A stretch of DNA of 64,000 nt from contig CAZHQW010000007.1 in NCBI GenBank assembly GCA_964534745.1, positions 1 to 64,000 of the forward strand, in the 5' to 3' direction. The position numbers and the translations under genes were made by a program. Positions 26,504-35,986 of this stretch are shown here, piece by piece (within the stretch, counting starts at the first letter, position 1; the number at the start of each line of letters is the position of its first letter). Source of the stretch: G020354785 sp964534745. Its GTDB lineage: Bacteria; Bacteroidota; Bacteroidia; Bacteroidales; UBA10428. The notes beneath the pieces were generated by a model. The model saw only the letters and a list, made by a program, of their open reading frames with translations, made no database searches and was not told the DNA's origin.

Positions 26504-29023
26504 ATGAAGAATATTTTAACGCTGATACTTTTTATATCAATCACTAATATAGTTTTTTCACAGGACAGGGATTTTTCAAAATTGCCAGTTGTTGATTATT
26601 CTAATCCCAGGGAATATGAGATAGACTCGGTGTCTGTTACAGGGGTCAAATACCTTCAGCCGGAGGTATTGATAAATATATCCGGGTTTAAAGTGGGACA
26701 GAAGTTGAATATTCCGGGTGATGAGATAACTGCTGCTATAGATAAATTCTGGAAGTACGGGTTATTTTCAGATGTGAAGATAATTGCAAATAAAATGGAA
26801 AAGGGGAAGGTTCATCTTGAAATATATTTAAAGGAGCAACCCCGCTTATCAAAGCTTAATCTTATTGGTGTCAATAAATCAGAGGCATCGGACCTGAAAG
26901 AAAAAATAAATCTGAAACCCGGCAGCCAGATGACTGACAACATAATAAATAATACAAAGACAATAATAGAAAAACATTATATTGATAAAGGATTTCTGAA
27001 TACTGACGTACATATTGTGCAAAAGATTGACACAGGTGCCATCAATCAGGTAACCCTGAACATTTTTATTGAAAAGAATAAAAGGGTTAAAATCAGTAAT
27101 ATTGATTTCGAAGGCAATGAAGTGTTTTCCGATAAGAGACTAAGGAGGGTAATGAAGAAGACCAAGGAGAGGAACCTGAATATTTTTAAAAGTTCCAAAC
27201 TTGTGAAATCGTTGTATAAGGAAGATAAGGAAAAGCTGGTGGATTTCTATAATGAGAGGGGATACAGGGATGCCATACTGCTTGGAGACAAGATCGAAAA
27301 GATCAATGAAAAAAGAATAGCACTGACAATCAAGCTGGAAGAGGGGCGGAAGTATTTCGTGAGAAATATTACATGGATAGGAAATACCAGATATCCTGGG
27401 GAGATACTGAACAGGATCCTTGGCATAAAAAAGGGAGATGTCTATAATAAAAAACTGTTGGACGAGAGGCTGCGAATTGATGAAGACGCCGTATCATCGT
27501 TATATCTCGATAACGGGTACCTCTTTTTCTCTGTTGATCCTGTTGAGGCCAGGATTGAAAACGACTCCATAGACCTTGAAATGAGAATATATGAAGGGAA
27601 GCAGGCAACAATAAACAAGATTATAATTACGGGAAATACCAAAACCAACGAACATGTTGTAAGGAGGGAGTTGAGGACAAGGCCCGGCGAACTTTTCAGC
27701 AAATCGGATATTATCCGTTCGGTAAGGGAGCTTGCCACACTCGGGCATTTCAATCCTGAAACCATTAGTCCCAATCCGATCCCCAACCAGGCTGACGGGA
27801 CAGTTGATCTCGAGTATCAGCTTGAAGAGAGGGCCAACGATCAGCTTGAGCTGTCGGGTGGTTTCGGGGGATACGGATTTATAGGGACCATTGGCATAAG
27901 ATTCTCAAATTTTTCAGCCCGAAACCTGTTTAAGGGTAAAGCGTGGAGGCCTGTTCCCACAGGGGACGGACAAACCCTTTCGGTGAGGGCCCAGGTTAGC
28001 TCCAAAGCATTTAAGGCATATAATTTATCATTTATTGAACCCTGGTTCGGGGGTAAGAAGCCTAATTCTTTTACCATTTCGTTAACACATACGGTGAGTA
28101 AGAGACCCTTATATGAAGAAGGCAGGTATGTTGCCAATGACACAATATTTTTTAAGGTATATGGAGCGGCAATCGGACTGGGAAGGAGGCTTAGGTGGCC
28201 CGATGATTATTTTACAATTTATAATGAGTTAAGTTACCAGAGGTATCATCTAAGCAATTATATCAGCAGCCAGTTTATATTTACAAATGGTTTTTCTAAC
28301 CTGATAAGCCTTAAAACTATAATTTCAAGGAGTTCCCAGGATCAGATGCTTTTCCCGCGAAGAGGTTCAAATTTCAGCCTTGGCCTGCAGCTGACACCTC
28401 CGTATTCATTGTTTAATAACAAGGATTATTCTTCCATGTCCTTTAGCGAGAAATACAGGTTCATAGAGTTTCATAAATGGACATTTAAGAGTGCATGGTA
28501 CACCGGTATTATAGGTAATCTCATACTGGCGACCAAGGCCGAGTACGGATACCTTGGCCATTACAACAAAGATATCGGACCATCGCCGTTTGAGAAATTT
28601 GAAGTCGGGGGTAATCCGATGTATGCCACAAATTATATATTTGGCTCAGACATTGTATCCCTGCGCGGATATCCGGACGCACAGCTGACTCCCCAGACAG
28701 TTGTTGAGACAGAAGGACAAACAAGAAGATTTTATGACGGTAACGTATATGATAAGTATACACTTGAGCTTCGTTACCCTCTCTCGCTTAATCCCAGTGC
28801 TACGATTTACGCACTTGCTTTTCTTGAAGGAGGTAATGCATGGAAAAGTATTGGTGAATTTAATCCTTTTAATATTAAAAGATCAGCCGGAGTGGGGGTT
28901 AGAATATTTCTTCCCATGTTTGGTCTCCTTGGTATTGACTGGGGATATGGATTTGACCCACTGGCAGGTCAGACAGGAGCTAATGGCAGTGAATTTCATT
29001 TTGTGCTGGGACAGCAATTCTGA
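26504..29023 (+). CDS. bamA: Outer membrane protein assembly factor BamA
   Basis: 839-residue Omp85 protein that folds beta-barrels into the outer membrane. From the ATG at 26504 it begins MKNILTLILFISITNIVFSQ, a clean signal peptide. An earlier ATG at 26483 would overlap uppS and spoil it. About residues 45-430 hold five POTRA-like repeats (for example YEIDSVSVTGVKYLQPEVL, RVKISNIDFEGNEVFSDKRL and ATINKIIITGNTKTNEHVV). The C-terminal half is the barrel with the RGYPDA substrate loop (SDIVSLRGYPD), ending in the typical aromatic FHFVLGQQF. Confidence 0.96.
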   Translation: MKNILTLILFISITNIVFSQDRDFSKLPVVDYSNPREYEIDSVSVTGVKYLQPEVLINISGFKVGQKLNIPGDEITAAIDKFWKYGLFSDVKIIANKMEKGKVHLEIYLKEQPRLSKLNLIGVNKSEASDLKEKINLKPGSQMTDNIINNTKTIIEKHYIDKGFLNTDVHIVQKIDTGAINQVTLNIFIEKNKRVKISNIDFEGNEVFSDKRLRRVMKKTKERNLNIFKSSKLVKSLYKEDKEKLVDFYNERGYRDAILLGDKIEKINEKRIALTIKLEEGRKYFVRNITWIGNTRYPGEILNRILGIKKGDVYNKKLLDERLRIDEDAVSSLYLDNGYLFFSVDPVEARIENDSIDLEMRIYEGKQATINKIIITGNTKTNEHVVRRELRTRPGELFSKSDIIRSVRELATLGHFNPETISPNPIPNQADGTVDLEYQLEERANDQLELSGGFGGYGFIGTIGIRFSNFSARNLFKGKAWRPVPTGDGQTLSVRAQVSSKAFKAYNLSFIEPWFGGKKPNSFTISLTHTVSKRPLYEEGRYVANDTIFFKVYGAAIGLGRRLRWPDDYFTIYNELSYQRYHLSNYISSQFIFTNGFSNLISLKTIISRSSQDQMLFPRRGSNFSLGLQLTPPYSLFNNKDYSSMSFSEKYRFIEFHKWTFKSAWYTGIIGNLILATKAEYGYLGHYNKDIGPSPFEKFEVGGNPMYATNYIFGSDIVSLRGYPDAQLTPQTVVETEGQTRRFYDGNVYDKYTLELRYPLSLNPSATIYALAFLEGGNAWKSIGEFNPFNIKRSAGVGVRIFLPMFGLLGIDWGYGFDPLAGQTGANGSEFHFVLGQQF

Positions 29024-29053
29024 GAACAAATCAGGCTGAGAATATTTTGGTAC

Positions 29054-29061
29054 TAAATTTG
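29054..29061 (+). promoter_or_regulatory. Possible -7 element (TAAATTTG) before the first skp gene
   Basis: TAAATTTG matches TAnnTTTG, 50 bp before the ATG at 29111 in the 87-bp spacer after bamA. No good -33 TTG is at the usual distance, so this is weak. It would allow skp genes to be expressed apart from bamA. Confidence 0.35.
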
Positions 29062-29110
29062 ATGTTTATTATTTATAATTATACTATGTTGCTAACTTAA
29101 ATTCTAAATC

Positions 29111-29626
29111 ATGAGAAAAGTAATTATTATAATATCCGTATTAATGCTTTCAATAGGCATTGTATCAGCCCAGAAGTATGCATTTGTAGATACCGAATAT
29201 ATACTGAATAATATTCCTTCCTATAAAGCGGCAAAAGATAAGCTGGATGAGATATCTGAAGAATGGCAGAAAGAAATTGAAACAAAATACACGGAAATAG
29301 AACAGATGTACAATGATTATCAGGCTGAGAAAGTACTGCTTACTGACGAGATGCGCAAAAAGAGGGAAGATCAGATAATGAATAAAGAAAAAGAAGTCAA
29401 AGATTTACAAAAGAACTATTTCGGGCAAAACGGCGCACTTTATAAAAAGCGGCAGGAGCTTATCCAGCCTATTCAGGATGAGATATATAAGGCTGTAAAA
29501 GATATCGCTACCGAGAGTGGCTATGCTGTTATCTTTGACACTTCCAGCGGACCGACAATGCTTTATACAAATCCGAGGTATGATGTGAGTGATGAAGTTC
29601 TGGAAAAGTTAGGTTATAAAAATTAA
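29111..29626 (+). CDS. OmpH/Skp-family periplasmic chaperone (first copy)
   Basis: 171-residue protein with a signal peptide (MRKVIIIISVLMLSIGIVSAQ), the family start KYAFVDTEYILNNIPSYKAAKDKL, and long coiled-coil arms rich in Glu and Lys (residues about 45-125). It ends in the head strand AVIFDTSSGPTMLYTNPRYDVS. Skp trimers hold unfolded outer-membrane proteins on their way to BamA, which is encoded just upstream. It belongs to a tandem pair with the next gene. Confidence 0.93.
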   Translation: MRKVIIIISVLMLSIGIVSAQKYAFVDTEYILNNIPSYKAAKDKLDEISEEWQKEIETKYTEIEQMYNDYQAEKVLLTDEMRKKREDQIMNKEKEVKDLQKNYFGQNGALYKKRQELIQPIQDEIYKAVKDIATESGYAVIFDTSSGPTMLYTNPRYDVSDEVLEKLGYKN

Positions 29627-29631
29627 TTTCT

Positions 29632-29639
29632 TACATTTG
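29632..29639 (+). promoter_or_regulatory. Possible internal -7 element (TACATTTG) for the second skp gene
   Basis: TACATTTG fits TAnnTTTG exactly and lies 27 bp before the second skp start, in the short spacer between the two copies. I see no convincing -33 box, so the call rests on this one element. Confidence 0.4.
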
Positions 29640-29666
29640 TGGCAGTAATTTTTTTAATAATTAAAA

Positions 29667-30185
29667 ATGAAAAATATTCATAAAGTTTTGTTATTATCTT
29701 TTACTTTTCTTTTCGGGTGTTTATTATTTGTCCAGTCCCAGCCCAAACTTGGACATATTAACAGCCAGGAATTATTTGCTGCCATGCCTGAAAGAGATTC
29801 TGCGCAGAAAAAACTGCAGAATCTAGCCCAGCAGTTTGAAAATACGCTCGAGGAACTGGAAGTTGAATACAATAAAAAACTGGATGATTATCAGAAGAAC
29901 GTTGAGACAATGACTCCCCTTATCAGAAGGACAAAGGAAAACGAGCTTCAGGACCTTATGCAGAGGATACAGAATTTTCAGGTTGAAGCCGAGCAGGATC
30001 TGGCACAGCAAAGGACTGAATTATTAAAGCCCATACAGGAAAAGGCCTTTAATGCTGTTCAGGAAGTTGCCCAGGAGCACGGCTTTACATACATTTTTGA
30101 TATGGGGGTAGGTACAATTATTTATGCAGCGGAGGAAGCCGAAGATATTTTACCACTGGTAAAACAGAAACTGGGGTTAAAATAG
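29667..30185 (+). CDS. OmpH/Skp-family periplasmic chaperone (second copy)
   Basis: 172-residue paralogue of the preceding gene. Signal peptide ends FVQSQ; KLGHINSQELFAAMPERDSAQKKL and a coiled coil to about residue 125 follow, then HGFTYIFDMGVGTIIYAAEEAEDI. A TACATTTG element at 29632-29639 lies 27 bp before its ATG, so it may have its own promoter. A hairpin terminator follows. The two copies differ clearly in sequence and may form hetero-trimers or serve different clients; that is inference. Confidence 0.93.
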   Translation: MKNIHKVLLLSFTFLFGCLLFVQSQPKLGHINSQELFAAMPERDSAQKKLQNLAQQFENTLEELEVEYNKKLDDYQKNVETMTPLIRRTKENELQDLMQRIQNFQVEAEQDLAQQRTELLKPIQEKAFNAVQEVAQEHGFTYIFDMGVGTIIYAAEEAEDILPLVKQKLGLK

Positions 30186-30206
30186 CTTTGTTAAGATCTT
30201 TTACGG

Positions 30207-30236
30207 AAGCCGGCACATTTTTGTGCTGGCTTTTTT
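30207..30236 (+). terminator. Rho-independent terminator after the skp pair
   Basis: Stem AAGCCGGCACA and TGTGCTGGCTT (11 pairs, one G-U) around a short T loop, followed by a T-run. It lies 21 bp after the second skp stop and ends the bamA-skp transcript. It also makes a GTG start at 30223, upstream of murI, unlikely. Confidence 0.85.
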
Positions 30237-30264
30237 AATTTTGTATTATAAAACAAAGTATACA

Positions 30265-31077
30265 ATGAGTACCGAACCCGGCCAGCCAATTGGGATATTT
30301 GATTCAGGTGTGGGGGGGCTCACCGTTGCCAATGCCATACGACAGATTCTGCCTAATGAAAATCTTATATATTTTGGCGATACTGCCCATCTTCCATATG
30401 GAGACAAATCAAGTGAGACGATAACATATTATTCGAAGAGAATAACGGAATACCTGCTTTCCCAGGGATGCAAAACTATAGTCATAGCATGTAACACCGC
30501 TTCGGCTGTTGCATATGAGAGTATAATCGAACTTGTTGATAACAGGGCTATTGTTGTTGACGTTATCAATCCGGTTGTTGATTTCGTTGCAGAAGCGCCA
30601 GCAATAAAAAAAGTAGGAATCATTGGTACCAAGGCCACTATTAATAGCGGGACATACCTAAAGAAAATAAACGGACTAAATGCAGATATCCGGGTTGCAT
30701 CTTTGCCAACACCTCTTTTGGTGCCAATGATTGAAGAAGGTTTTATTTTTGATGATATAAGCAATGCCATTATACGTTCATACCTGTCAAAAGAGGAGCT
30801 CAGCGATATTGACGCCCTCATACTGGCATGCACCCATTATCCTATTATAAAGAACCAGATTAACAAGTTTTATAATTTCAGGGTTGAGGTTATTGATTCT
30901 TCAAAAATAGTAGCCGGATACCTTAAAAATATACTAAGGGAAAGAGATTTGCTAAATAATAATAATGTAACAAATAATAAGTTTTTTATATCGGACTATA
31001 CAGAGTATTTTAAAGAAATCTCAAGGCTGTTTTTTGAGGAGGATATTAAAATAGGGAAATTAAACTTCTGGAGTTAA
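30265..31077 (+). CDS. murI: Glutamate racemase
   Basis: 270-residue cofactor-independent racemase supplying D-glutamate for peptidoglycan. It has the opening IGIFDSGVGGLTVANAI, the first catalytic Cys in VIACNTASAVAYE (about residue 75) and the second in LILACTHYPIIKN (about 185). The ATG at 30265 starts it just after the terminator; an upstream GTG lies inside the hairpin. It closes the plus-strand envelope cluster. Confidence 0.96.
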   Translation: MSTEPGQPIGIFDSGVGGLTVANAIRQILPNENLIYFGDTAHLPYGDKSSETITYYSKRITEYLLSQGCKTIVIACNTASAVAYESIIELVDNRAIVVDVINPVVDFVAEAPAIKKVGIIGTKATINSGTYLKKINGLNADIRVASLPTPLLVPMIEEGFIFDDISNAIIRSYLSKEELSDIDALILACTHYPIIKNQINKFYNFRVEVIDSSKIVAGYLKNILRERDLLNNNNVTNNKFFISDYTEYFKEISRLFFEEDIKIGKLNFWS

Positions 31078-31119
31078 CTTTTTTAATAAATTAGTGTTTA
31101 TAAATGGCCAGGGCTTAAG

Positions 31120-32964
31120 ATGAAAAAGAAAGCTAAAATTATTGAGGTTGAAGAGGTTGTAGTAAAATTTGCTGGCGATTCAGGGGATGGAATGCAATTT
31201 ACAGGCTCACAATTCTCTGACTCTGCAGCATTTGTAGGAAATGACTTGTCAACTTTCCCTGATTATCCGGCTGAAATAAGAGCACCCGAAGGCACAATTG
31301 CAGGTGTATCAGGTTTTCAGGTTCATATAGGGCATAAAGAAGTACAGACTCCGGGTGATAAGGCTGATGTGCTGGTTGCCATGAATCCGGCAGCATTAAA
31401 AGCCAACCTGAAATGGATAAAGCCCGGTGCAACAATAATCATAGATATTGATAATTTTGACAGCCGGCATTATAAGAAAGCCGGCTATATTGAGGATCCG
31501 CTTAACGATGGCAGTCTCCGGGGCTATAATATTGTCAAAGCTCCTATAACTAATTTGACAAGGTCAACAACAAAGGAATTCGGACTTGATAACGTAACGG
31601 CTGACAAGACAAAAAACCAGTTTGTGGCAGGAATGTTATACTGGCTTTTTAACCGTGACATAAAGATAGGGCAATCGTTTCTGGAAAATAAATTTAGTAA
31701 TAATCCGAACCTTATAAAAGCTAATGTAGCAGCTTTGTATGCAGGATATAACTATGCAGAGACAATTGAGGCTATAGCCACACGCTTTGAGGTGCATCCT
31801 GCAGAGAAAGGGAAGGGATTATTCAGGAATATTACAGGAAATATAGCCACTGCATGGGGATTGCTGGCTGCCTCGGAGCGCTCTGGCAGGCAGTTATTCC
31901 TTGGTTCCTATCCGATAACACCGGCTTCCGAAATTCTACAGGAACTTGCAGGAATGAAGAACCTTAATGCTATAACATTCCAGGGTGAGGATGAAATTGC
32001 AAGTATATGCGCTGCCATAGGGGCTTCCTTTGCCGGCAGCCTCGGTGTAACCAGCACATCGGGACCCGGACTGGCATTAAAGGGGGAGGCTATCGGACTG
32101 GCGGTAATAACTGAACTGCCGCTTGTTATTATTGATGTGCAGAGAGGTGGCCCATCAACAGGATTACCGACAAAAACAGAACAGGCAGATCTTTTGCAGG
32201 CCATTTATGGAAGAAGTGGAGAGAGCCCCTGTATTGTGCTCGCAGCATCAACACCGGCTAACTGCTTTGATTTTGCATATCAGGCAGCAAGACTGGCAAT
32301 TGAGCATATGACTCCCGTTATTCTCCTGACTGACGGATACCTTGCAAATGGCTCCGAACTATGGCAAATACCTAAAGTCAGTGAGCTGCAGCCAATATAC
32401 CCGCCACTGGTTAAAGATAATGATCCTTCCTATCAACCGTATAACCGCGATCCGAAGAAGCTCTCACGTTACTGGGCTTTACCCGGACAGGAAGGATTGA
32501 GACACAGGGTTGGGGGACTGGAGAAGACTGATGTAACGGGAGAAGTCTCCTATGATCCTTTTAACCATGAAGTAATGACATATACAAGAGCAGAAAAAAT
32601 TGAACGCGTAGCTGACAGGATACCTAAACAGGAAATAATTGGTCCGGAAAAAGGAGAATTGCTTGTTGTAGGATGGGGAGGGACATTTGGAGCCCTTGTT
32701 ACTGCAGTGAATGAGCTGCAGAAAGAAAAAAAGAAGGTAAGCCTGGCCCAGTTTAACTATATAAATCCCTTGCCGCTGAATGTAAATAAGATATTCAGCA
32801 AGTTCAGCAAAATACTGGTTTGTGAATTAAACACGGGACAGTTTGCAAATTATCTGAGGTCAAAATTACCGGATCATAACTATTTGCAGTTCAATAAAAT
32901 CCAGGGATTGCCCTTTTTAATATCCGAGCTGAAGGCAAAATTCAATGAGATACTGGAGGAATAA
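31120..32964 (+). CDS. korA: 2-oxoacid:ferredoxin oxidoreductase, fused gamma-alpha subunit
   Basis: 614-residue subunit of a ferredoxin-linked 2-oxoacid oxidoreductase (2-oxoglutarate type most likely). Residues about 1-190 are the gamma domain (VVKFAGDSGDGMQFTGSQF). Residues about 230-614 are the alpha domain, with YPITPASEILQELA, the EDEIASICAAIGASFAG block, TSGPGLALKGEAIGLAV and VQRGGPSTGLPTKTEQADL. It pairs with the beta subunit 3 bp downstream. Such enzymes run reductive or oxidative TCA steps in anaerobes. The substrate cannot be fixed by sequence alone. Confidence 0.93.
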   Translation: MKKKAKIIEVEEVVVKFAGDSGDGMQFTGSQFSDSAAFVGNDLSTFPDYPAEIRAPEGTIAGVSGFQVHIGHKEVQTPGDKADVLVAMNPAALKANLKWIKPGATIIIDIDNFDSRHYKKAGYIEDPLNDGSLRGYNIVKAPITNLTRSTTKEFGLDNVTADKTKNQFVAGMLYWLFNRDIKIGQSFLENKFSNNPNLIKANVAALYAGYNYAETIEAIATRFEVHPAEKGKGLFRNITGNIATAWGLLAASERSGRQLFLGSYPITPASEILQELAGMKNLNAITFQGEDEIASICAAIGASFAGSLGVTSTSGPGLALKGEAIGLAVITELPLVIIDVQRGGPSTGLPTKTEQADLLQAIYGRSGESPCIVLAASTPANCFDFAYQAARLAIEHMTPVILLTDGYLANGSELWQIPKVSELQPIYPPLVKDNDPSYQPYNRDPKKLSRYWALPGQEGLRHRVGGLEKTDVTGEVSYDPFNHEVMTYTRAEKIERVADRIPKQEIIGPEKGELLVVGWGGTFGALVTAVNELQKEKKKVSLAQFNYINPLPLNVNKIFSKFSKILVCELNTGQFANYLRSKLPDHNYLQFNKIQGLPFLISELKAKFNEILEE

Positions 32965-32967
32965 TAA

Positions 32968-33993
32968 ATGAAAGATTACTCACAGGAAGATCTAACCACA
33001 AGTCAGGATTTCAAACTTGACGGACCTGTAAAATGGTGTGCGGGCTGCGGAGCTCATGCAGTACTGTCTGCTGTGCAAAAAGCATTGCCTGAAACACACA
33101 TAAGGAAAGAAAATGTGGTGTTTGTCTCAGGAATAGGCTGTTCTTCAAGGTTTCCCTATTATATTAATACATATGGTTTCCATGGCCTTCATGGAAGGGC
33201 ATTTGCGATAGCTTCGGGTATTAAGGTATCAAATCCGAATTTAAGTGTCTGGGTAGTAACTGGTGACGGCGATTCTATGGCAATAGGCGGAAATCATTTT
33301 ATTCATATACTGAGAAGAAACATAAATATAAATATACTTTTATTTAACAATAAAATATACGGACTGACAAAAGGACAGTACTCGCCGACAACACCAAAGG
33401 GCAGTGTCACCAAAAGCTCCCCTGACGGTACTATAGAAAATCCGTTTCTTCCCGGTGAGCTTGCAATGGGGGCGAACGCCACCTTCTATGCCAGGGTGGT
33501 TGACAGCAATCCAAAAATGATGAAAGATGTGATTATTGCAGCTGCCAGGCATAAGGGTACATCTTTAATAGAGATCCTTCAGAACTGTGTGATCTTCAAC
33601 AATAAGGTGCATTCTGAGATAACAGGAAAAGATGTAAAAGATGATAATCAGATCTATCTTGAACACGGCAAACCAATGATCTTTGGCAAGAACAGAGATA
33701 AGGGACTTATTCAGACCGATTCCAGGTTTAAAGTTGTGAAGATTGGCGAAAACGGAATAACAGAAAAGGATATTCTTGTGCATGATGCCCATAATCCTGA
33801 TGATACCCGTGCTTATATGCTGTCAAGGATGACATTGCCTGAATATCCCGTAGCAATGGGCATTATCAGAGCCTGGCAAAGCTCCGTGTATGAGGATATG
33901 CTTTATAAACAGATACGGGAAGTAAGGAATAAAAGCAAAGTAAAATGTGTTGACGATTTGTTGACAAGCGGCAATGTTTTTAAAATAGGCTAA
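32968..33993 (+). CDS. korB: 2-oxoacid:ferredoxin oxidoreductase, beta subunit
   Basis: 341-residue TPP-binding subunit. KWCAGCGAHAVL near the start carries the cysteines of the beta-type subunit. The TPP-Mg motif is GDGDSMAIGGNHFIHILRRN ending at NNKIYGLTKGQYSPTT. It lies 3 bp after korA and completes the two-subunit enzyme. It is followed 1 bp later by a secreted-protein gene that is probably translated from the same message. Confidence 0.93.
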   Translation: MKDYSQEDLTTSQDFKLDGPVKWCAGCGAHAVLSAVQKALPETHIRKENVVFVSGIGCSSRFPYYINTYGFHGLHGRAFAIASGIKVSNPNLSVWVVTGDGDSMAIGGNHFIHILRRNININILLFNNKIYGLTKGQYSPTTPKGSVTKSSPDGTIENPFLPGELAMGANATFYARVVDSNPKMMKDVIIAAARHKGTSLIEILQNCVIFNNKVHSEITGKDVKDDNQIYLEHGKPMIFGKNRDKGLIQTDSRFKVVKIGENGITEKDILVHDAHNPDDTRAYMLSRMTLPEYPVAMGIIRAWQSSVYEDMLYKQIREVRNKSKVKCVDDLLTSGNVFKIG

Positions 33994-33994
33994 A

Positions 33995-34954
33995 ATGACA
34001 AGAATCATCCTGTTAATGATGCTGACCTGTTTTAGTTACAACCTGAAGGCACAATGGGATATAGTTATTACTCCCTCAAAAATAAGCGGGTGGACAGGCA
34101 GCGTTAGAAATCTTGACGGGAGTTATGAGAAATTTGACGGACAGATACAGGTGGGGAAGGGTTCCTTTTACAGTTTTTTCAGGGGATACGCAGTTTTTAA
34201 TATTTCCAGTGTGCCGGATAATGCTATAATTAGTAAGATACGGCTCTGTGTAAACACCAGGCATGTGCCGGAACGCCTGTCAATACCTGTAGAAATAACA
34301 AAACTTACGGTTGACCCTCGCCAGGCAAAACTTGAGGATTTGTATAATGCAATAAACAGCAGTGTACTGCTGGGTCCTGTTGGTGACTACCTGAAAACCA
34401 GGACTGAAAATATTATTGAGCTGAATGAGGTTGCCAGCGACGATATGATGACACAGTTAAAAAATGACTGGTGGGCTATAGGATTTCGCCAGGTTGAAGA
34501 TGGTATGAATAACTCACGGACAATAGGTTCATTCGAAGGATATGACTTCACTGATTCAATTGCTCCCTTATGTATAGTTACTTATGAGCTGCCATATAAA
34601 CGTAAGTTATTTGACGGGAGAAAAGTCAAATATATACAGGAACTGACTTTCAGAAATGCTGACATATCAATCGAATACTGGGATCATCTCAAGGTTGACG
34701 GTGATATAATTTCATTATATCTGAACGGAGTGCCTGTTGTTTCAAAATATCTTCTCAAAAAAGAAAGGGAACTTACGGAGGTAACGCTGAGGACAGATAT
34801 GCCAAATGATTTGTTTTTATATGCCCATAATGAGGGGCAGAATCCTCCCAACACAGTATCGGTAAGAATATCTGACGGGATAAGTGATCAGAACTTTGTA
34901 CTTGAGTCTGATCTTAACAGCTGTGAGGCTGTTTTAATAAGGGTAGCCAAGTGA
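33995..34954 (+). CDS. Secreted beta-rich protein of unknown function
   Basis: 319-residue exported protein with a signal peptide ending YNLKAQ. The body is beta-rich, with SGWTGSVRNLDGSYEKFDGQI and a DNRLRE-like region (YAVFNISSVPDNAIISKIRLC near residue 70). A C-terminal domain follows (SIEYWDHLKVDGDIISLYLNG, then LYAHNEGQNPPNTVSVRISDG) that resembles modules seen on Bacteroidota surface proteins. I do not know its function. The odd feature is its place 1 bp after korB, a cytosolic enzyme gene, and it converges with panB. Confidence 0.7.
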   Translation: MTRIILLMMLTCFSYNLKAQWDIVITPSKISGWTGSVRNLDGSYEKFDGQIQVGKGSFYSFFRGYAVFNISSVPDNAIISKIRLCVNTRHVPERLSIPVEITKLTVDPRQAKLEDLYNAINSSVLLGPVGDYLKTRTENIIELNEVASDDMMTQLKNDWWAIGFRQVEDGMNNSRTIGSFEGYDFTDSIAPLCIVTYELPYKRKLFDGRKVKYIQELTFRNADISIEYWDHLKVDGDIISLYLNGVPVVSKYLLKKERELTEVTLRTDMPNDLFLYAHNEGQNPPNTVSVRISDGISDQNFVLESDLNSCEAVLIRVAK

Positions 34955-34960
34955 TGACTG

Positions 34961-35782
34961 TCAGTATTGTTCTTTATCGTTCGGGAATCTCTGGTTTTTT
35001 ATGTCGTCAATATAATTTGTAACCGCTCCTGTTATTTCTTCATATAAGTTGTGATAGCGGCGCAGAAACCTCGGTGAGAATTCCTGGGTTATACCGAGCA
35101 TGTCATGCAGTACAAGTACTTGTCCGTCAACATATTTGCCGGCACCAATACCTATAACGGGTATTTTTAGCTCTTTTGTTACCCTGGCCGCAAGGGTAGC
35201 AGGTATTTTTTCAAGCACAAGGCCGAAACAGCCTGCTTTTTCCAGAATATGGGCATCTTGTATAAGTTTTTTGGCCTCTTTTTCATCCTTGGCTCTAACA
35301 ATATAGGTGCCGAACTTATGTATTGACTGAGGTGTCAGCCCAAGATGTCCCATCACGGGAATGCCTGCTGATAATATTCTGCTGACAGATTCCGAGATCT
35401 CGCTGCCCCCCTCCATCTTTACACCATGGGCGCCTGTTTCTTTCATTATTCTTATAGCCGATGTTAATGCTTCTTTGGAATTTCCCTGGTAGGTTCCAAA
35501 GGGGAGGTCTACAATGACAAGAGCCCTTTTAACGGCGCGTATAACAGATGAGGCATGATAAATCATTTCATTGAGTGTAATGGGGACAGTTGTTTCATGA
35601 CCGGCCATAACATTTGATGCCGAGTCCCCGACCAGTACCACATCTATGCCCGCCCTGTCAATAATCTTGGCCATTGAATAATCATAGGCTGTAAGCATGG
35701 CAATTTTTTCATTCCTGGCTTTCATCTCCTGTAGCACATGGGTGGTAATTCTTTTGGGTTTGTCTTTTTCTGCTGCTGTCAT
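34961..35782 (-). CDS. panB: 3-methyl-2-oxobutanoate hydroxymethyltransferase
   Basis: 273-residue enzyme of pantothenate and CoA synthesis that transfers a hydroxymethyl group to 2-oxoisovalerate to make ketopantoate. Motifs are AMLTAYDYSMAKIIDRAGIDVVLVGDSASNVM, the metal-site block GAHGVKMEGGSE, PVMGHLGLTPQSIH, and VIGIGAGKYVDGQVLVLHDMLG. Length is normal. The neighbours panC and panE are not here. Confidence 0.96.
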   Translation of the reverse strand: MTAAEKDKPKRITTHVLQEMKARNEKIAMLTAYDYSMAKIIDRAGIDVVLVGDSASNVMAGHETTVPITLNEMIYHASSVIRAVKRALVIVDLPFGTYQGNSKEALTSAIRIMKETGAHGVKMEGGSEISESVSRILSAGIPVMGHLGLTPQSIHKFGTYIVRAKDEKEAKKLIQDAHILEKAGCFGLVLEKIPATLAARVTKELKIPVIGIGAGKYVDGQVLVLHDMLGITQEFSPRFLRRYHNLYEEITGAVTNYIDDIKNQRFPNDKEQY

Positions 35783-35902
35783 GATAACGGACTTTAATTT
35801 TTAAACTACAAAGTTTATAAATAAATTTGAACCCGCAAAATACTGTCTTTTTGTCACATTAATCAATAATTATTGTATCCTGTAACTCAATTATGCACGT
35901 AA

Positions 35903-35930
35903 TTATGTCATAAATATAATATGGCATAAT
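35903..35930 (+). promoter_or_regulatory. Tandem TTATGnCATAA palindromes upstream of dnaK
   Basis: TTATGTCATAA at 35903-35913 is a perfect 5+5 palindrome around one base. ATATGGCATAAT at 35919-35930 is a close second copy, centres about 16 bp apart. They end 57 bp before the dnaK ATG. The layout looks like an operator or sigma-factor site; no regulator is identified. Confidence 0.45.
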
Positions 35931-35986
35931 CATTGCCAACTTAAACATAAAGTCAATAAAAATATTATTAATTAAAAAAGAAAATA

